A DNA stretch of 64,000 nt from Agelas oroides (lineage: Eukaryota > Porifera > Demospongiae > Agelasida > Agelasidae), in the NCBI GenBank assembly GCA_949130485.1, contig OX422184.1, forward strand, positions 5,498,655-5,562,654. Reading direction: 5' to 3'. Within the stretch, counting starts at the first letter, position 1; each line of letters starts with the position of its first letter. The notes beneath the pieces are model-generated. The model was given only the letters and a program-made list of their open reading frames with translations, did not search any database and was not told where the DNA came from. Shown here in pieces: positions 60,401-64,000 of this stretch. The translations under genes and the position numbers were made by a program.

Positions 60401-63400
60401 CTCCCCTCACCCCGGGCCCGATGAAAAATAAAAATGGAGGGGCGAGGGGAGAGCCTGGGAATGAGGCTAGCTCTGACCATTTCCCAGGCGACCACCTTAC
60501 AATCCTCTTTATATATCACACGGGGGATACTGAGCAGCAAATAATTGTATCTACATTTAGTGAATATGACCAATGATGTTAATGTACTCATACGTACGTC
60601 ACTAGGAAGATGAAGGCCACAATAGTCAGGTATTGTCACACTACCGCCAACTCGAGGAGCAACAACAGCATCAAAATTTGGCCCAGAGTTGAAATACTAG
60701 AGAGCAAAATGAAAAACAGTTAGCTCAGGAGTATGTTGAGTCCCATGTGACCATACAAAGAACCATTTAGACTACACATGGGAAAAAATAATTATCTTAT
60801 GCAGTATAATAAATTAAAATGCCAAGTAACTGCTCCATGCAGATCTGTTGATAGCCAGTATTCCTTGCAGAGTTTACTAATACAGTTGAGTTGTATATAC
60901 ACACACCTGAAATTCTGCCGGTATAGGTGTTGATCCATAGTCAACCAAGTTGCAAACTGAAACGCTCTCTCTGTCAATGGTGCATCCAAACCGTGCAGGA
61001 TTTTGTACCAAGAAATTGCAGTATGGGGCCAAGGTTGTTCCTCTGCAGTAAGTAATGCATACAGCTAAACTTAACATTGCTCGACGCAAATATAAGCTAC
61101 TATACAGTTGCCAAGTTCTGTCATTTAATGTGTTTACAAGGAGCTGCTGTAATAATTATACTTCATGAATCACAAGCAAATAAGGTCTTCATGCCACTAA
61201 CCTTTGTTGCTGTGTTTGAATCCATTCTCCACAACTTCCCTGAGGAAGTCTGCAGCCAGAATTCTGCCCCCATGCCAGTGGCTCTGCTTGAGTATAGTTG
61301 GCTTGGTACCATCTAGATTGGAGATGAGAATTCATGTATATACAAAAGAGTGGTCAGTAACCTTGAGTACTACGGAGCCAGAAACAGCAATGAAGGTCAA
61401 ACTTAAACACTCTGTGCAGGGCACACAAACTAACCCTGTGTCTTCAAGTAGACCAAGTGTCATTCTGGAAAAGCGAATATTGAACAGAAGTACTCCAGTC
61501 ATTCCTTCATTCTGCAGAAGAATGCCCAATGCTAAAAATCACCCTTGTATTTCATATTCAAAGTTTTGTAACATTACCCCAAGAATTCTCTGTTCAAAGT
61601 GTGCAGAACTAGTTCCTCCTCCTCCTTGGTTTTCAAGCTCTACACCATCAAGGGAAGAGCAGTTGTAATGAATCCTTGCTTGTTCCTATAAAAAGAGTTA
61701 AAATACTGAAACAAAAAATACTTCAATGATTCATCTTAATGACCAGCTTGGCATCAGATTATGCTGGAGCTGTACACTAATGCTATGATTTTTGTTTCTT
61801 CTCTAGCACAGTCACCAAACTTTGGTTGCAATGTCCTATTTAACTCCTGCGTGCAAGTCATGTTAAAATTTCCAGTTTAGAAGAAGTAAGCCACACCCCC
61901 AAGATGCCCACAGAACCTAGTGGTACACATTTTCTTTCACATCTTAGGGTGTAATAATTCAATTAAGTCTTGGGATGTAAAAATAGCTCACCACAACATT
62001 TGGAGTTACAAACTGCTGAACGTCATGATCAATTATTCCATTGCGGGTCTGCCAGTCTTGGTATGTGGTTGTTCTAACGGTTGTCTCACTGGCAATAAAA
62101 CTGCAAGCAACAAAAATGAACTTATGTTATCCAGCACAACATGTCATACTCGCCCTAAGAACAGGATTTTAGATGGTTACTTCGGTGTATCTGAAATGAC
62201 TATCTTTTCCATTCTCACAGGAACCAATTACATAATTATCAAATTAATTGTGTTTGCTTAGATTATCACAGAGATTGCAAAGCTTGTTAACTATGTTTTG
62301 CAGACTTCAATATCTGTGTTCAGCCACTGGCCTAACAAAATTTGGTTGCCATGGTAATGGACACTAAGTAACAACCGACTGGTAGTTTACTGGTTAGTGA
62401 AATCCATACTTCCTTTTCTCGTTTTTTTTTTTAAATAAATAAAGACAAAGCTGTAATTGCAAATATTCTAAAAGTATATCGTGTGCGTGCAGCGAATTCG
62501 CGAAATTATTTGAACGAAATCTTCCAATATTTCTATTCGCGAAAATTTGGACCCTCGAAAATTTAGCGCTATAGCTACAGTAATAGACAGTTGTGGCCAC
62601 ATCATAGGATATCTACATATGTGTATAGGGACCCATTCTAGTGGTACTCCATGAGGTTTGATGGCATAAAGGTAAGGCAATGCTTAAGTTTGCTCACCCA
62701 GATCCATCACTTGGTGGGAATCCAAATTGGTCTCTTGGTGTACGAGGATTTCCTTCTTCGTCACGAAAGAAAGCATACACACTTGGAGAAAAACCCTACA
62801 AATGAAAGTGAAAAATTGAAATAGGTTTGCTTACTTGTATACTGTATAATTAAGGGTAGCTGGACCATTGATATTGTCTTTAGTATAAATGAGGGCGTTC
62901 TTTATGCAGGTTATTGATCTACATTTGGGAAACTATACTATGCAGTTTAACTGTGAAGCAATACAGCAGCAAGAGATACAGTAGTAAGAGATTCCATTGT
63001 GCACATTGCTTCACCGGTAATTAAATTACAGTGCATCACAGTTTACCAAACTATAAGGACAATAATGTATGTTGCTTATGCCAACTTGTGAAATATGTTC
63101 TTCAGATCAAGTGTTGCTCTTACCAGTGCATGAATAACTTCATGTATTCCTATTCTGATGTTGTCCTCATCTGAACGTGCTTGAAACTGATCTGGACAGA
63201 AATTAATGCCTCCTGCAATAGGACTAAGAAAAGAGTAATTGTAGCTATGTTTATAATCTTTCCATATCCGTATTGTCTTCTGTGGTTTACTCTAAATACA
63301 GCAACTTGATAATAGAGCAACAAGCTACTGAGTGCCTAGCTACCAAATACCTACTGCAGACTCTATGCACTAGTCAGTTTCTGTTTGTTGATAGTTGATG

Positions 63401-63796
63401 CCTTCCATGGTCAGTGCAAGCCATCATCATATTTCCTGATATGCACATACCACTTATAACTTCAATTTAATATGCAGGTGGTTGGATTTCATAGTTTAGA
63501 GTCTCTTTGTGGTGTGGAAAGATTAAATGAAGAGTATTTTCTCTGTTGCAGTTAGTATGTAATTTAGCTATCTGCTTGTTTAGTGTCAACACAAAGCTAC
63601 CATGTAATATTTAGTCTCACCGATCCAATGTGGCTTCCAGCTCGCAGACATTCGCAAAGGCTAGAACTCCATTATTTGTACATGAACCTCCTCGATTAGC
63701 TCCTACGTACAGTATGTAGTCTGTGTTATTCACTCCTGGACCATCTGAGCCAATTGTTACACAAGTAGCTGAACTACCGCTGCACTGAACACAACG
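38317..63796 (-). CDS. Secreted leishmanolysin-like (M8) protease with 38 sushi domains and Calx-beta; 5' end outside the window
   Basis: Exons with matching phases run from 63,796 down to a TAA at 38,317-38,319. In order they encode an M8 zinc metallopeptidase (14 exons to 56,852), 38 CCP/sushi exons (56,740-41,173), a Calx-beta domain (40,979-40,464) and two cysteine-containing beta modules (39,447-38,317). From the first CCP exon to the last spliced junction every boundary is phase 1, so any set of internal exons can be joined without losing frame. If all are used the visible part is about 3,000 residues. There is no transmembrane helix or GPI-like tail, so it is probably secreted. Signal peptide and propeptide must lie beyond the right edge. 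CCP and Calx-beta modules usually bind proteins or carbohydrates outside the cell. The substrate is unknown. Confidence 0.88.
40464..40979 (-). CDS. Calx-beta domain exons
   Basis: Exons 40,818-40,979 and 40,464-40,664 follow the last sushi exon in phase 1. They read [20 protein letters not shown], then [20 protein letters not shown], ending [14 protein letters not shown] and SAVTIVDDD. The pattern, with acidic clusters that bind calcium and a closing VxIxDDD strand, is that of Calx-beta modules of Na/Ca exchangers, integrin beta-4 and matrix proteins. One complete module is present, so calcium-dependent stiffening or adhesion is plausible but inferred. Confidence 0.88.
41173..56740 (-). CDS. 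Array of 38 sushi/CCP exons
   Basis: Each exon is 177 bp (59 residues): [20 protein letters not shown] at the start, then QTAxYSCNxGYx[23 protein letters not shown]. The four cysteines and the tryptophan define a CCP module, and NRT is an N-glycosylation site. Exons begin after CTGACAG and nearly all end CAAC/GTATGTTG, phase 1 at both sides. Examples are 56,564-56,740 (first), 41,580-41,756 and 41,173-41,349 (last). Five exons starting at 44,733, 48,037, 49,305, 52,206 and 53,474 are 186 bp, with an extra VVL. Introns of about 220-260 bp are as conserved as the exons. Differences between modules cluster at DP/DT, A/T before YSCN, T/A after it, and N/D/I/K after GY. No module contains a stop. 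Confidence 0.93.
41173..56740. repeat. ~410-bp tandem repeat with 1,268-bp and 4,169-bp higher-order periods
   Basis: Exon plus intron repeats 38 times at spacings of 402-440 bp. A three-unit cycle of 1,268 bp appears at 47,589, 48,857 and 50,125. A larger block of about 4 kb (roughly 46,560-50,500) recurs as 50,730-54,670, with corresponding exons exactly 4,169 bp apart. Longer units carry an extra TACAGCCTGACAGGTAGCTA-like intron segment. The left-hand units (41.5-44 kb) are more diverged. Confidence 0.9.
56852..63796 (-). CDS. M8 (leishmanolysin) metallopeptidase part of the gene
   Basis: Exons are 63,621-63,796, 63,124-63,223, 62,698-62,795, 61,992-62,100, 61,578-61,685, 61,435-61,511, 61,202-61,312, 60,907-61,042, 60,598-60,696, 58,887-59,039, 58,212-58,289, 57,515-57,592, 56,983-57,010 and 56,852-56,887, and phases agree at every junction. 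Landmarks in order are [25 protein letters not shown], the zinc motif HEVIHALGF (HExxHxxG), [20 protein letters not shown], the third-ligand histidine in SSAHFEQR, the Met-turn [46 protein letters not shown] and ICPSCAQLC. All zinc and Met-turn residues of metzincin family M8 are kept, so the enzyme should be active. Cysteines of the C-terminal leishmanolysin region are present. Confidence 0.93.
57327..57349 (+). repeat. Diverged end of the TTCCCAGGC MITE family
   Basis: GGCCTCATTCTCAGGCCTTT resembles one arm of the hairpin at 60,383-60,470. The other arm is not found nearby. Confidence 0.35.
57609..57649 (+). repeat. 12-bp minisatellite
   Basis: GAGAAGTAACTT is repeated three times in perfect tandem plus a partial copy, in an intron of the protease part. 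Confidence 0.85.
58066..58143 (+). repeat. 34-bp tandem duplication
   Basis: The sequence starting TTGGCAGTCCTGTAACCAAT at 58,066 recurs exactly at 58,110, a 44-bp offset. It lies in an intron. Confidence 0.85.
59390..60199. mobile_element. Long nested palindromic element in a protease intron
   Basis: The left end TATATAAGTATCACCACAGT and the right end GGTGATACTTATATA are inverted copies. The arms stay similar for about 150 bp and more weakly to about 59,640, sharing GTTGCCGTCTGTATTGTTAC-like and GTGCAGCATGAGTAACAATG blocks. Each arm is itself palindromic around GTAACAAT. Inside lies another inverted pair at 59,838-59,925 (CTTCCCCGTTGACTCCATAC). A composite of two foldback elements, one inside the other, explains this best. 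Confidence 0.65.
60383..60470. mobile_element. Complete short hairpin MITE with target duplication
   Basis: Arms of 27 bp starting CTAGCCTCGTTCCCAGGCTC are inverted with one mismatch. CTCTGACC occurs directly before (60,375-60,382) and after (60,471-60,478), giving a 7-8 bp duplication of hAT type. The element is only about 88 bp. Related ends are at 11,879, 23,715 and 57,327. Confidence 0.8.
61686..61991. other. Protease intron without recognisable content
   Basis: The introns 61,686-61,991, 62,101-62,697, 62,796-63,123 and 63,224-63,620 contain no repeat, RNA or additional exon I could support. Beyond 63,796 the sequence to 64,000 should be an intron leading to earlier protease exons. A TTTCAG near the right edge could be an acceptor but is not convincing. 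Confidence 0.5.
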
Positions 63797-64000
63797 CTGT
63801 AGAATGAAAAGAAGTAAGTAATGCAGTGTAAATTAGCAAGATGTATCTAGCATAGCAGTGTGACCATGAAAAGTGGGCACATACAAACTTCATCCATTAG
63901 AAAGTAGTATTACAACTGAAGGACCGAGAGGTAAAGTGAATGTGGAATTGCATGAATTTATGCACATCCTATGAACATTCTCAGCAGCACCTGAAACACG

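Noticed and set aside
60382..60639. 85-codon ORF ending in an arginine-rich [12 protein letters not shown] tail
   Set aside because: It reads a real protease exon in frame and then runs through the intron into the hairpin MITE. Only 60,598-60,696 is coding.

Overview
The window is eukaryotic and almost certainly from an invertebrate animal. Genes are broken into short exons with GT-AG introns, DNA transposons and tRNA-derived repeats are abundant, and there are no operons, ribosome binding sites or CRISPR arrays. I favour a sponge, because extracellular sushi/Calx-beta mosaics, a Crinkler-like ATPase and PIF1-type Helitrons together fit sponge genomes, but I cannot prove this without a search.

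Layout. Bases 1-14,500 are a transposon graveyard. They hold a decayed autonomous Helitron on the minus strand (2,885-7,518), a piggyBac transposase relic split by a hAT-type MITE (8,099-9,038), and two unidentified or Crypton-like ORFs (9,837-11,187). Bases 14,533-18,340 carry a recognisable AATF/Che-1 gene on the plus strand in eight visible exons. A Helentron-like non-autonomous element (18,476-19,276) lies just beyond it. Bases 19,400-23,200 hold two inverted-repeat elements and the GIY-YIG end of a Penelope-like retroelement.

A plus-strand gene for a Crinkler-like P-loop ATPase/nuclease runs from 24,030 to 34,532. Its three exons join in frame to 574 residues. The 8.7-kb second intron is packed with mobile DNA, including a second Helentron-like copy for which an unoccupied target site is preserved in a neighbouring tandem duplicate.

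The largest gene is on the minus strand, from beyond the right edge to 38,317. It encodes a leishmanolysin-type (M8) zinc metallopeptidase, then 38 almost identical sushi/CCP modules, a Calx-beta domain and two cysteine-containing beta-type modules, and ends with a stop codon and no membrane segment. Every CCP module is one symmetric phase 1-1 exon of 177 bp (186 bp in five cases), repeated about every 410 bp with its intron. The array also shows 1,268-bp and 4,169-bp higher-order periods. Reading phases are continuous from the protease through the array to the stop codon, so this can be one roughly 1,200-codon-plus to 3,000-codon transcript depending on exon use. It is the most striking object in the window.
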